Of a stretch of DNA of 63,501 bases, positions 1 to 8,271 are shown one piece after another. This DNA comes from Verrucomicrobiota bacterium (GTDB taxonomy: Bacteria; Verrucomicrobiota; Verrucomicrobiia; Limisphaerales; SIBE01), in NCBI GenBank assembly GCA_016871515.1, contig VHDE01000016.1, positions 1-63,501 on the forward strand, in the 5' to 3' direction. Under the pieces are notes generated by a model, which saw only the letters and a list, made by a program, of their open reading frames with translations, was not told the origin of the DNA and searched no databases. Within the stretch, counting starts at the first letter, position 1. Every line of letters begins with the position of its first letter. The position numbers and the translations under genes were made by a program.

Positions 1-1165
1 GACCGCGCACGATGCGACGCACTTCCAGTGGAGTGGCCATGAGCAATTCGAGCGCTCCGCTTTTTCGGTCCTCGGCGAGACGATGAGCGGCGATCGTTGC
101 GATCCTGAAAAAAACCAGAGCGTGCAAGAACAATGCGGCCCAAAACCAGACAAACACAAAGCCGCCCATTGGTTTGATGGGCCCTCCAAAGGTTTGGCCG
201 ACTCGCCAGGCGAGCCAACTGACAAGACTGACGAAGACGACGAAGGCCGGAAGCATCGCGAAGGAGCTCACACGTTCGCGAGCGGCCAGCCAGAAGAACG
301 GGTTAAAATTGAGAAGCCGAGTGCGAAACGCGCGGCTCGCCTCCGCTGAACCAAATTTCCATCGCCGGAATCGTTCGCGCCAGAAAAACGCCTTTCCCTC
401 GCCCGGTTTGTCCTGCCAGTTTCGGGGCACGACCCAGCAGGCTATGGCAAGAAAGCAGAGAGCGAGAAGGTGGGTTGTTAGCAAGGAACTCCAGTAGGTG
501 TTGCTTCGTCCCCAAAACGTGCCGGCGAACGCGTTGAGTTGGCAGTTGAACGGGCTGAAACGTTCGATCCATACCGCCCATTCTGGTGATTGGTAATACG
601 TCCGGATGAGTTCGGCGCCGCCGTCGAGACCGAACGCCAGAAAGGCGGCAACCAGCAAGGAGAGACTCGCGCCGCGCAAGGAATGCCTGCTCAGCGCCGA
701 AACAAGCAAGCCGAGGCAGACTGAAAGAAAGAGCGTGTTGACGAGATTCAACGCAATGCGCCAGAAATCGACCAGTTGCACACCGCCCATCATCAACGGA
801 ATCGCCAGCACCGGAAACATCGCTAATAACCCGAAGAAACAACGTAGCGACGACGCCAACAATTTGCCGGTAACGATGTCATATCCCTTCAGGTGAGTGA
901 GGAAGAGGAGCCCCAAGGTGTTATCCCGTTTTTCCGAGCTGATCGAGTCTGAGGTCAGAGCCGTGCCCGCGAACAAGCAGTAAACAAAGGCGATCCAAGA
1001 GAAGACTTGAAACATCTCTCCACCAGTTGGACCTCGGCCAAAACTCATGATCCAAACCACCCATGCGAAACTGAGCACGCTGACCCCGGCAAAGATCAAA
1101 CGGGATCGATAGGTTCTGCGCTGGCGCGCAGCAGCCCGCAATTCACGTTCGGCAACGGGAAGCAT
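1..1165 (-). CDS. ABC-2 type transporter permease subunit (3' end outside window)
   Basis: Membrane subunit of an ABC transporter, read on the minus strand from ATG at 1163-1165 and open to the window edge (388 codons, C-terminus missing). The N-terminus is short and basic (MLPVAERELRAAARQRRTYR), followed by hydrophobic segments. The motif SEKRDNTLGLLFLTHLKGYD near residue 80 and a second copy-like motif ALELLMATPLEVRRI near the left edge are the cytoplasmic 'E-x-GTLE-LLL-TPL' signatures of ABC-2 permeases such as the gliding/NosY-like families. Both halves carry one, suggesting a two-module permease. The ATPase partner is not in view and should lie to the left. The substrate cannot be told from sequence. 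The gene is divergent from the two-component genes that start at 1528. Confidence 0.8.
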   Translation of the reverse strand, partial: MLPVAERELRAAARQRRTYRSRLIFAGVSVLSFAWVVWIMSFGRGPTGGEMFQVFSWIAFVYCLFAGTALTSDSISSEKRDNTLGLLFLTHLKGYDIVTGKLLASSLRCFFGLLAMFPVLAIPLMMGGVQLVDFWRIALNLVNTLFLSVCLGLLVSALSRHSLRGASLSLLVAAFLAFGLDGGAELIRTYYQSPEWAVWIERFSPFNCQLNAFAGTFWGRSNTYWSSLLTTHLLALCFLAIACWVVPRNWQDKPGEGKAFFWRERFRRWKFGSAEASRAFRTRLLNFNPFFWLAARERVSSFAMLPAFVVFVSLVSWLAWRVGQTFGGPIKPMGGFVFVWFWAALFLHALVFFRIATIAAHRLAEDRKSGALELLMATPLEVRRIVRG

Positions 1166-1527
1166 GATTCAGTGTGTTTCGACAGTGTAATGACAACACG
1201 AGGCCGCTTTTGTTTCAACGCTGAGAATTTACGGAGCATTTACAAACGCCCGTTGCGCCCCAGTGTAAGCTGGTCTGGCATTAGTGCCGTCACTGCACTG
1301 CGTTTCGTGTGGATGCTGATGGATGGTTATGCCGAGACTTGTAAGGACCGATTCCATTCGAATGCCTTTCCGTAATTCCAAACGAGTTTTGTCCCTTCGG
1401 AACAACCATTTGGCACACGGCTGAAATTACCAAAACCATTAGAACCGAGTTGATCCTTGCCAGCGACTGGCTCCAGTGATAGTGCGAAGAACCTTGAGAC
1501 AGGGTTTAGAATAACGATGATGAAAAC
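1166..1527. other. intergenic gap with one degenerate family-D palindromic repeat
   Basis: No credible gene lies in this 362-base divergent gap. Positions 1342-1441 hold a degenerate copy of a repeat seen again at 17746-17965 and 24143-24410. It shares the lead-in TAAGGACCGATTCCA, an AATGCC-TTTCCGTAATTCCAAA arm and a central TTGTCCCTTCGGAACAA hairpin at 1389-1405. Promoters for both flanking genes should lie here, but I could not pick convincing -35/-10 boxes. Confidence 0.55.
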
Positions 1528-2234
1528 ATGGAAGCGAAACGTATCCTGGTAATCGAAGATGACTCTGCGATCCGGCGGGGAATCGTCGATGCTTTACAAT
1601 TTACTGGCTACGGCGTCCTGCAAGCAGCCACCGGCATCGAAGGCATGACGCAGGCGCTTCGGGCTGCGTTCGACCTGTTGCTTCTCGACTTGATTTTGCC
1701 CGGCCCAGAGCGGCTTTGAAAATTCTGCGCGCGACGCGGGCAGCCCGGCCAACCTTGCCAATCATTGTATTGACCGCTCGCGGTGAAGAAGACGACCGCG
1801 TGCAGGGATTGCGCTTGGGCGCGGATGATTATGTGGTCAGGCCGTTCAGCGTGCGTGAACTTCTGGCGCGAGTGGAAGCTGTGCTGCGGCGCTCGCCAGA
1901 ACGCCCGGCGACCATCCGCAGAATCCCAGTAAGTTGTGGCGTCGCCGACTTGGATCGCTGCGAGATTCGATATCACGATGGGGATCGGTGCGAGCTGTCC
2001 GAGCGCGAAGTTGAGTTTCTGCGCTGCCTGGCCAGCCATGCGGGTCGCGCGGTATCGCGTGAAGAAATCCTGCAACGGGTCTGGCGGCTGACTCCAAAAC
2101 GGCTGGAGACGCGCACGATTGATATGCACGTTGCCCATCTGCGCGAAAAACTGCGCGACGATTGCGCGGAGCCGACAGTCATTCTCACCGTGCGCGGCAA
2201 GGGCTATATGTTGGGCAAAATTGACAAGCTGTGA
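1528..2234 (+). pseudogene. OmpR-family response regulator, frameshifted
   Basis: Two-component response regulator broken into two frames. The first 63 codons give the start of a receiver domain (ILVIEDDSAIRRGIVDAL with the acidic pair, then LLLLDLILPG with the phosphoacceptor Asp) and end at TGA 1717-1719. The rest (IVLTARGEEDDRVQGLRLGADDYVVRPF, with conserved Thr and Lys/Arg region, then a winged-helix output domain ending RGKGYMLGKIDKL) continues one frame over from about 1705-1717. Both halves are otherwise full length, so one indel explains the break. The partner kinase at 2374 is also broken. A consensus-sequence error is an alternative. No slippery heptamer that would suggest programmed frameshifting is visible. 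Confidence 0.85.
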
Positions 2235-2274
2235 AGACCCGCGTTCCCAAATCGTCCGCGATTCCCGCCGCACC

Positions 2275-2370
2275 GGTAGGACAGGTGTCCCGCCTGTCCG
2301 CAACAAGTAATGCGCAACTGCGGGCAACCGTTTCACGTCCGCGCGAGACAGGCGAGACCCCTGTCCTGCC
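2275..2370. repeat. family-A palindromic repeat, copy 1
   Basis: About 95 bases with complementary outer arms GGTAGGACAGGTGTCCCGCC and GGCGAGACCCCTGTCCTGCC. It belongs to the same family as copies at 12427, 20387, 38538 and 53089. This copy has the least typical loop. It lies between the response regulator and the kinase, immediately before the kinase ATG. Confidence 0.7.
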
Positions 2371-2373
2371 ATC

Positions 2374-4162
2374 ATGAACCGTCCGTTAACAGTCTGGGTT
2401 ATCTTCGGACTGAGCTTTGCCGTTTTGCTGGCGGCCATGGGTTGGGTCAGCCTGACAACGTTGCGATTGGATCAGGCGCAGACGCGAGCGGCGCAGCAGG
2501 CGGAACTGGAAGAGAAGGTGCGGCTCGCGCTTTGGCGCATGGATTCCTCCTTAGCACCGATGATTGTCGAGTAATGTGCGCGGCCTTACTCGGCATATTA
2601 TGCGTTCCACGCTCCGGAACACGCCCATACCAAAGGCGGTGCGCCAGTGAAACCCGGAGACATCCTTGTTCCTTCGCCGATGCTCACCTTCTCATCGAGC
2701 AATATTCTGCTTCATTTCCAATCTTGGCCGGACGGCCGCTTGACTTCGCCTCAGGCCCCAATAGCGACACTGCGGAATCTGGCTGAGTCGAACTACACGA
2801 CGCGTGGCCAGATTGAGCTTGCCACGGCACGCCTAAGTCAGCTTTCGCCCGTATTAAATGCGCGCGCCTCGAGCGAGGCTTCCGCAACTGCTTCAATCCC
2901 GAGAATGCAGGTTCAAACGGCGGCGGCGCCGGCGTTGAGTAACGGCGATGTCCTCATCAACCCAAGCGCGGACGTTCGCACGAACCTGGTGGCAATGATC
3001 AACGTGCCCGCGCTGGCTCAAGTCAATCCGCCACGCCGCAGCGACCTCGCTCAACAAACCTTGAACTCGGCTGAGTGGAACGCGCGCGCGAACGTATATC
3101 AACAGGTGCAGCAACAGGTCTTTGCGAACAACATCCTGGCCGGCGCGAATATGGCGCCGGCGGGAGCTTCCGACTGGCGCAACCTCAGGCCCACTCAAGG
3201 CTCTCTGGCTCGAAGGCGAATTGCCCCTGGCCCGCCGCGTCAACCTCGACGGACGATTTGTCGTTCAGGGTTGTTGGCTGAATGGGACGAATCTCAAGCA
3301 ATCGTTATTGGCCGGCGTTCGAGACTTAGTTCCCGCGGCAGATTTGCAACCACAACCAGCGTTGGGCGGCGGCGGAAACGCAGATCGTTCGTCCCGCCTT
3401 TTGGCCGCGTTGCCGGTCAAACTTGTGCCGGGCGCAGTGAGCTTCAGGCCTGCCCCAGCCGCGCCGGTGCGCGTTTCAATAGCCCTGGCTTGGTTCTGCG
3501 TTTTATTGGCGGGCGCGGCGGTCGCTCTGTTATTGCATGGCGCACTCTCCTTGAGCGAAAGGCGAGGCGCGTTTGTTTCAGCGGTCACGCACGAGCTGCG
3601 GACGCCATTAACGACGTTCAAGATGTATGCAGAGATGCTCGCCGACGGAATGGTTCCGGATGAGACAAAGCGCCGGCAGTGCCTCACCACGTTATGCGCG
3701 GAAGCGAATCGCCTGAGCCACCTCGTTGAAAATGTCCTGGCCTGCGCGCGACTCGAACGCGGAAGCGCGCGGAGCCGGACCGAGACCATCATGCTCGCGA
3801 AGCTGATCGAACGCGTGAAGCCGCGCTTGCTGCAGCGAGCCGAACAGGCCGGCATGACTCTGGTGGAAGATACGGACGGTCCAGCGCTCGCCGCGGTGGT
3901 GCATGTTGACGTCTCTCTGGTCGAACAAATCCTTTTCAATCTGGTGGACAACGCCTGTAAATATGCTTCGGCTGCAGCCACGGAGCAATCAATCCACCTC
4001 GAAGCCCAAACCAACGGCAAGCTCGCCATGCTGCGCGTCCGGGATCATGGCGAGGGAATCTCCGCAGAACGGGCCAAACGTTTGTTCAGTGTGGACTCGT
4101 GCGCTTCGCGAAGCAATTTCCAGCCGGACCGAATCGCAGTGGTAATATCCTCGATCTTATAA
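2374..4162 (+). pseudogene. sensor histidine kinase, multiply disrupted
   Basis: Membrane sensor kinase cognate to the upstream regulator. An N-terminal membrane helix (VWVIFGLSFAVLLAAMGWV) is followed by a coiled segment, an in-frame TAA at 2572-2574 and a sensor region in the same frame. A frameshift near 3186-3192 (...ASDWRNL / GPLKALWLEGE...) leads to a second membrane helix, the H-box (THELRTPLTTFKMYAEML), N-box (NLVDNACKYA) and G1 box (VRDHGEGIS). Homology stops near 4100, so the G2 box and the end of the ATPase domain are missing. The tail to 4162 is antisense to the neighbouring gene. With one stop, one frameshift and a 3' truncation it cannot make a normal kinase. Confidence 0.85.
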
Positions 4163-4713
4163 ATGTCCAAGTAGGCGCCGAGATGGAAATAACGACACAC
4201 CGTGAAGTCTGGAATCGATGGTTCATCCTTGAAGAAGAACCAAACCTCATGTCCGGGCAGGTCAGTGCGCCTGAATCCGAAAGCTGTTTGAAATCGCTCG
4301 ATGATGGGTCTCTCGTTGGCCATGCCCGCCTTGTAAGTGACCGTTCGCCTGCTTGACTGAGTGATAGCTTCAAGGAGTTGATAGACATTCACGTTGCGCA
4401 TATTCAACGGTGGCAACTGCGTGTGGGCCAACTCCGGCGGAATCGCGACATTTACGTGTTCGTTCATTTGTTGCCGAATCGCTTCAATAAGTTCCGCGGG
4501 TGTGCCCCCTGGAAAGGAAAGATCCGAATTGCGCGGCTGGGATTTGCGCTCTTGACCTGGTTCGGCGACCGAAGCCGATCTTGAATCGCTCCCTGCACTC
4601 CGCGCGGGCGCTGTTTTCCCCGTCGACGAGTCTTGACCCAAAATCACTGGGCCGGCGGACACGAGCAGAGCAGCCAGCAGCACAGAAGTTTTGATCAGAT
4701 GAATGGTCTTCAT
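4045..4713 (-). CDS. secreted protein of unknown function, probably C-terminally truncated
   Basis: Start taken at ATG 4711-4713 (MKTIHLIKTSVLLAALLVSA), which gives a clean signal peptide; the longer upstream reading has none. The mature part has a low-complexity linker (about residues 30-65), then a segment beginning LSFPGGTPAELIEAIRQQ and running through VNVAIPPELA and NVYQLLEAIT. This resembles the short STN-like modules of secreted verrucomicrobial proteins; no function is known to me. The last about 18 residues (from roughly 4100 down) are antisense to the broken kinase gene, so both convergent genes appear cut at the same point. The true C-terminus was probably lost with the end of the kinase. 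Confidence 0.6.
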   Translation of the reverse strand: MKTIHLIKTSVLLAALLVSAGPVILGQDSSTGKTAPARSAGSDSRSASVAEPGQERKSQPRNSDLSFPGGTPAELIEAIRQQMNEHVNVAIPPELAHTQLPPLNMRNVNVYQLLEAITQSSRRTVTYKAGMANERPIIERFQTAFGFRRTDLPGHEVWFFFKDEPSIPDFTVCRYFHLGAYLDIYKIEDITTAIRSGWKLLREAHESTLNKRLARSAEIPSP

Positions 4714-4877
4714 AAGCTTTTGAATTTCATTGGTCGGAACGCACATCCAGAGTTGTTTTCCCAGATACACGCTCGGCCTTGGAAAATCCTTCGAACTATT
4801 TGGCTGATCCATTCAGACGCACCACCGCTTGCGCAGCCGGGACACGCTTGTAACTTTCTGCACACCAATGCGGAATC

Positions 4878-5525
4878 CTAGGGAGTTGGAAGCGCGATGC
4901 GATTGGTCGCATCGCCAGTCTCAGCAAGAGCCTTTCGAAGCCCTGCATCAGGCAACGCCGTGACGGCGCCGTCCGCAAAGGCTATGTGTCCGAAATTCGT
5001 GTGCAGCCTCGGCAACCACCTTGTCGAGTACCTTCGGAGCTCCAGGAATCCGTTGGTCGGTTTAAGCCAGTTGGTCAGATGCCGGTCGCCCGAGAGGAAC
5101 GTTTTAGGAAAGTTCTCACTAGCGTTTATTCCCACAAAGTAGCTGATCCGGTCATTTCCCAGCGATGCCCAATTGGTAGCTTCCGTTCTTCGGTCACTAG
5201 GACAAAGCAGTATTTTGGGCGTGCTTAACTCGTTCGACATTGCCTCAAAATGGCGGTAGGCGGAGAAGGGCAGATCGACAAGCTCTGCTGTGCCGCGCTT
5301 ATTTGTCGAGACATTCATCGGGAAGCGGCCATCATTATCGTGCGCGAAAATTCAAAACGCCAGGCCGACATTCTTAAGGTTATTTACACATTTAAACCGC
5401 CGAACCGGCGTCCGCGGCCGGGTTAACTGCGGCAATAGCACCAAGACAAAGAACGCCGCGATAATGCCTGCGACCACTAAAAACTCGATCATCGTAATCG
5501 CCCGTTGTCTTTTGCGGTAACCCAT
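4878..5525 (-). pseudogene. type II secretion-like pseudopilin with in-frame TGA
   Basis: Reading from ATG 5523-5525, the protein starts MGYRKRQRAITMIEFLVVAG. This is a prepilin N-methylation signal (Thr-Met-Ile-Glu with Glu+5) and hydrophobic helix, followed by a variable domain and the C-terminal H-x-G-H-IAFADGAV motif seen in verrucomicrobial DUF1559/H-X9-DG-type pseudopilins. Codon 58 is TGA (5352-5354) in the stretch NVGLAF-stop-IFAHDNDGRFP. Homologues usually have Arg there, so CGA to TGA is the simplest explanation. The frame is otherwise open for 215 codons. The alternative start after the stop (ATG at 5318) would lack the export signal. Confidence 0.75.
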
Positions 5526-5666
5526 AGCAGCAGAGAATTACGACAATATAGACAGATTGCGACCGGCCATTGTTCGAATGCCCACATCTGCACGCAAAGG
5601 GCGAACACGGTGGGCGAGCGGATTGCGCGTGGTTGGGCTATATTTTCCTAGAACGAAAGGAATACT

Positions 5667-5894
5667 ATGAAAAGCAACACTCTAGGTTGCGACACCGAAA
5701 CCATGACGAATCGCATTCGCGGGACGCTGGAACATGGAAAACACACGTTAACGGACATGGGACATACCATGGCCGAGAAATCGAAGGAGTTTGCGTCGAT
5801 GACGGACGAATGCGTTCATCGAAATGTCTGGACGGCGATCCTCGCATCGGTCGGTATCGGTTTCCTGATGGGAATGCTGATTAGTCCCCGCTGA
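5667..5894 (+). CDS. small ElaB/YqjD (DUF883)-like membrane-anchored protein
   Basis: A 75-residue protein with a good ribosome site (AAAGGAA, 6 bases before ATG). It has an amphipathic, charged N-terminal two-thirds (TNRIRGTLEHGKHTLTDMGH) and one C-terminal membrane helix, AILASVGIGFLMGMLIS, ending PR. This is the layout of the ElaB/YqjD/DUF883 family, stress-induced inner-membrane proteins that in E. coli tether ribosomes. Family assignment rests on layout and the glycine-rich C-terminal helix rather than strong identity. It stands alone and is convergent with the peroxiredoxin gene. Confidence 0.65.
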   Translation: MKSNTLGCDTETMTNRIRGTLEHGKHTLTDMGHTMAEKSKEFASMTDECVHRNVWTAILASVGIGFLMGMLISPR

Positions 5895-5951
5895 GGTGGT
5901 TCAGGCGCGCGTGGCACAAAAGTAATTTGCCCGCGCGCCCGGATTTCGGCA

Positions 5952-5972
5952 ACGCAGGCTGAAAGTCTGCGT
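5952..5972. repeat. short family-C hairpin between convergent genes
   Basis: The stem ACGCAG / CTGCGT with a 9-base loop is the minimal unit of the 'ACGCAGGCT...AGTCTGCGT' hairpins scattered through the window. It lies between the two convergent gene ends, so it could also act as a bidirectional terminator, although no T-run follows. Confidence 0.4.
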
Positions 5973-5985
5973 CTGGCGAAGAGAT

Positions 5986-6543
5986 CTACTTTTTCTCGGG
6001 CGCGCCTAACTCCTTGAGTTTTGCCGCAATATCCGAACCGTGCGTTCCCGTTTTGACCGCCTTATCGATGTGGAGAATCTTCCCCTCTTTATCAATGTAA
6101 AAGGTGGTCCGGCCGGCAAACTTCCTCTCCCCATTATAGATTCCGTAAGCCTTGGCTGTTTCGCCGCTCGGATCGCTCAGGATTGGATAATCAGCCCCCA
6201 GCGATTGCGCAAACGCCTTGTTTCCTTTTTCGCCCTCCATCGGATCACAACTGGCCGCAAAATAAGCGACATCAAATTTGCGAATTGCTTCGCCGCCCTC
6301 ACGGAGCGACTTGCATTCGGCCGTTCAGCCACCGGTAAATGCTTTGGGGAACCACGCAACTACGACAGGCTTCTTCCCCTTAAAATCCGAAAGCTTGTAC
6401 GTTTTCCCATCACTCCCTTGAAGGTCGAAGTTTGGAGCCGAATCCCCAACCTTTAGCGCTTCGGCCGCTTGTAACGGTTCGACGGCGATGCCGATCCCGG
6501 CCGCCAACCCCAAACAAACACTGATCAATGCGGATGTTTTCAT
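5986..6543 (-). CDS. AhpC/TSA-type peroxiredoxin, candidate selenoprotein (UGA at the peroxidatic Cys)
   Basis: Exported thiol/selenol peroxidase of 185 residues if UGA 6325-6327 (codon 73) is read through. It has a signal peptide (MKTSALISVCLGLAAGIGIA, cleavage near LQAAEA), then the Prx fold: GDSAPNFDLQGSDG, VVVAWFPKAFTGG-U-TAECKSLREGG, ASCDPMEGEKGNKAFA, YPILSDPSGETAKAYGI, RTTFYIDKEGKI. In this family the residue after FTGG is the catalytic peroxidatic Cys. Here it is UGA, with the usual companion Cys four residues later (Cys77) and Cys99 in SCDP. Everything downstream is intact and in frame. Bacterial Prx/AhpC-like selenoproteins are established, and a SECIS-like hairpin follows. The alternative is a nonsense mutation, since nearby genes also carry stops. 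No sel genes are in the window. Confidence 0.7.
6292..6310 (-). promoter_or_regulatory. candidate bacterial SECIS hairpin for Sec73
   Basis: In the minus-strand mRNA, 14 nt after the UGA, GUCGCUC (6310-6304) pairs with GGGCGGC (6298-6292) over seven base pairs (two G-U) around a CGUGA loop. The loop begins 21 nt after the UGA and has G as its second base. Both fit the general bacterial SECIS rule (loop roughly 16-37 nt downstream, G among the first two loop bases). An outer UGC/GCA extension is possible. Folding was done by eye only. Confidence 0.5.
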
Positions 6544-6688
6544 ATTGTCCTTGGTACGTTTAACTTTCTTTAAGACAACTCATTGGCCTCAGAACCTACA
6601 ATTCTCAGATTAGTAAGTCCATTCTATTCAACCACCCAACATAACAGAGTAGAACAATGCCTGCCACCTCGCGTTCGCCACGAACTGA

Positions 6689-8017
6689 TCAATCCTGGCC
6701 TCTCTTGATATCGTAAGAGAACAAATCCTCGTGATAGCGCAGGTACAACCGCCCGTCGTGAATGACCGGATGCGCCCAGGCATCACGCCTCGAAGTCTTC
6801 GGCAAGCGAAATCGACCCTTTACTTCGAAACGGGTATCCGCCGGCTGAAGCAGAAGCATCCAGCCATCTTCGCACAAGGCATAAAGGCGTTCATCCGCAT
6901 AAAGAGCCGCCCCCTTGGCGAAGTCCGCTTCGTAAAGGATTGTCCCGGCCTTCGCATCCAGCGCGGCTCAACCTTTCCGGCTCGAGTAGAACGAACCGAA
7001 CAATTTCCCGTTCGTATGGACGACTCCGCCTTGGCAAGTGTCGAGGCGCGTCTTCCACACTTCTTCGACGCCAATCGGCCCATCCGGTTGCGCTGGGGCC
7101 AGGAGACGATAAAGACCACCACTTTGGCCATGCGGCGCAGTCATGAAAATCGCGTCGCCAACGAGCGTTGGCATCATGGCCAACACTGAATAAGCGGTGG
7201 GAAACGGCCGCGTCCAATAGAGACGGCCCGAATCGGCATCGGCGCAGAACAAATGCCGCGCGGAGCATCCGATCAGAAGGCGGCGATTTGCGAATCGCAC
7301 CAGAATCGGCGAGGCGTAGCTCGCATTTTCGATGGCGCGGTCGTTTTCGGTATTGCCGGCCGTCGTCAGCGGAACGCTTTTCCACAGAACGGCGCCGGTT
7401 CGTTTGTCGAGCGCCACCAACAGAGCTTCGCGACCGCCGGCGGTGGCAAAGACGGCGCCTTCATCCACAAGCAAACATTCGCTTAGGCCCCGCGTGATAT
7501 TTTGCCCGCCAAAGCGCTTGAGCAGCTCTGCCGACCATATTTCGCGCCCGGTCTCAGCATCGACGCAGGTGACCCGGCCGTGTGCATTCTGATGATAAAT
7601 CCGGTTCTCGCTGTAATTGGCTGATGCTCTCGCGCCAGGATACTCGCTCCTCCATGCCGCGCCATTGGTGGAACGCCACAATTGTTTTCCGCCAAGGTCC
7701 ATCGCGAAGAGATGCAACTCATCCCGAACGTCGCCCGTGAGGTAAATTCGACCTTTGGCAATCACGGGAGCTGAGAACCCCTGGCCGAGGTTAGTTGCAG
7801 ACCAAACCAACCGAGGACCAGTTTCCGGCCAATGCTGTAGCAGGCCGCGTTCATTGCTGATGCCGTCCCGATGAGGTCCGCGGAACTGCGGCCAATCTGG
7901 ATCAAGGGATGGCATTAAGTGAGCGGAACGTTCCGTTGACCCCTCCAGAGGCCAACGGCAAATCACGAGGCCAGCAACGAAGCACCAGAGCGCTTTCCGA
8001 CAACGAAGCCAATTCAT
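6689..8017 (-). pseudogene. exported PQQ-like (BamB-type) beta-propeller protein with in-frame TGA
   Basis: A 442-codon frame encoding an eight-bladed PQQ_2-type propeller. It has an N-terminal export helix, then WPQFRGPHRDGIS, a blade-opening motif typical of planctomycete/verrucomicrobial propellers, and repeated blade motifs such as CVDAETGREIWSAE and ALDKRTGAVLWKS. TGA at 6968-6970 interrupts SSRKG-stop-AALDAKAG. The position is normally Trp (SRKGWAALDA), so TGG to TGA fits. The last 93 codons remain open in the same frame and end with DAWAHPVIHDGRLYLRYHE, a normal final blade. A paralogue, intact, lies at 20586. Either a recent nonsense mutation or a base-call error; such propellers are not known to use selenocysteine. 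Confidence 0.85.
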
Positions 8018-8271
8018 AAGGGCGCCGAGCTTAGCGAAATCGAAGCGCCGCTAGGATCTGCCGACAACTTCGGATGCACCGACGGGTTTAATCGCACTCG
8101 AAAGAGGGCTTGCCGTAATTCTCATTTACCTTTGGCAAAAAAAGCTTGTCGCATTTCGCACGACGAAGTGTTGTCTATTAGCGACATAGCAGGCTGCTTC
8201 GTCTTGTCACCGAGTTTTGAGGCGGCCTAATTGATTAGAACGGAAACCGATTCCGAACCAATGCATTTGCG

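Noticed and set aside
303..842. 179-codon minus-strand open frame and the plus-strand frames at 83-497
   Set aside because: They are shadows of the ABC-2 permease, which reads through the whole region in another minus frame with typical permease motifs.
1705..1725. Programmed -1 frameshift in the response regulator
   Set aside because: No X-XXY-YYZ slippery heptamer or downstream stem is apparent, and the partner kinase is also broken, so decay or sequence error is simpler.
5352..5354. Selenocysteine at the pseudopilin TGA
   Set aside because: The replaced residue is Arg in homologues, not Cys, and pseudopilins have no redox role.
6968..6970. UGA read as Trp (alternative genetic code), suggested by the PQQ propeller
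   Set aside because: UGA ends many intact genes in the window at the expected place (for example 11398-11400, 21828-21830, 19090-19092), so a general reassignment is excluded.
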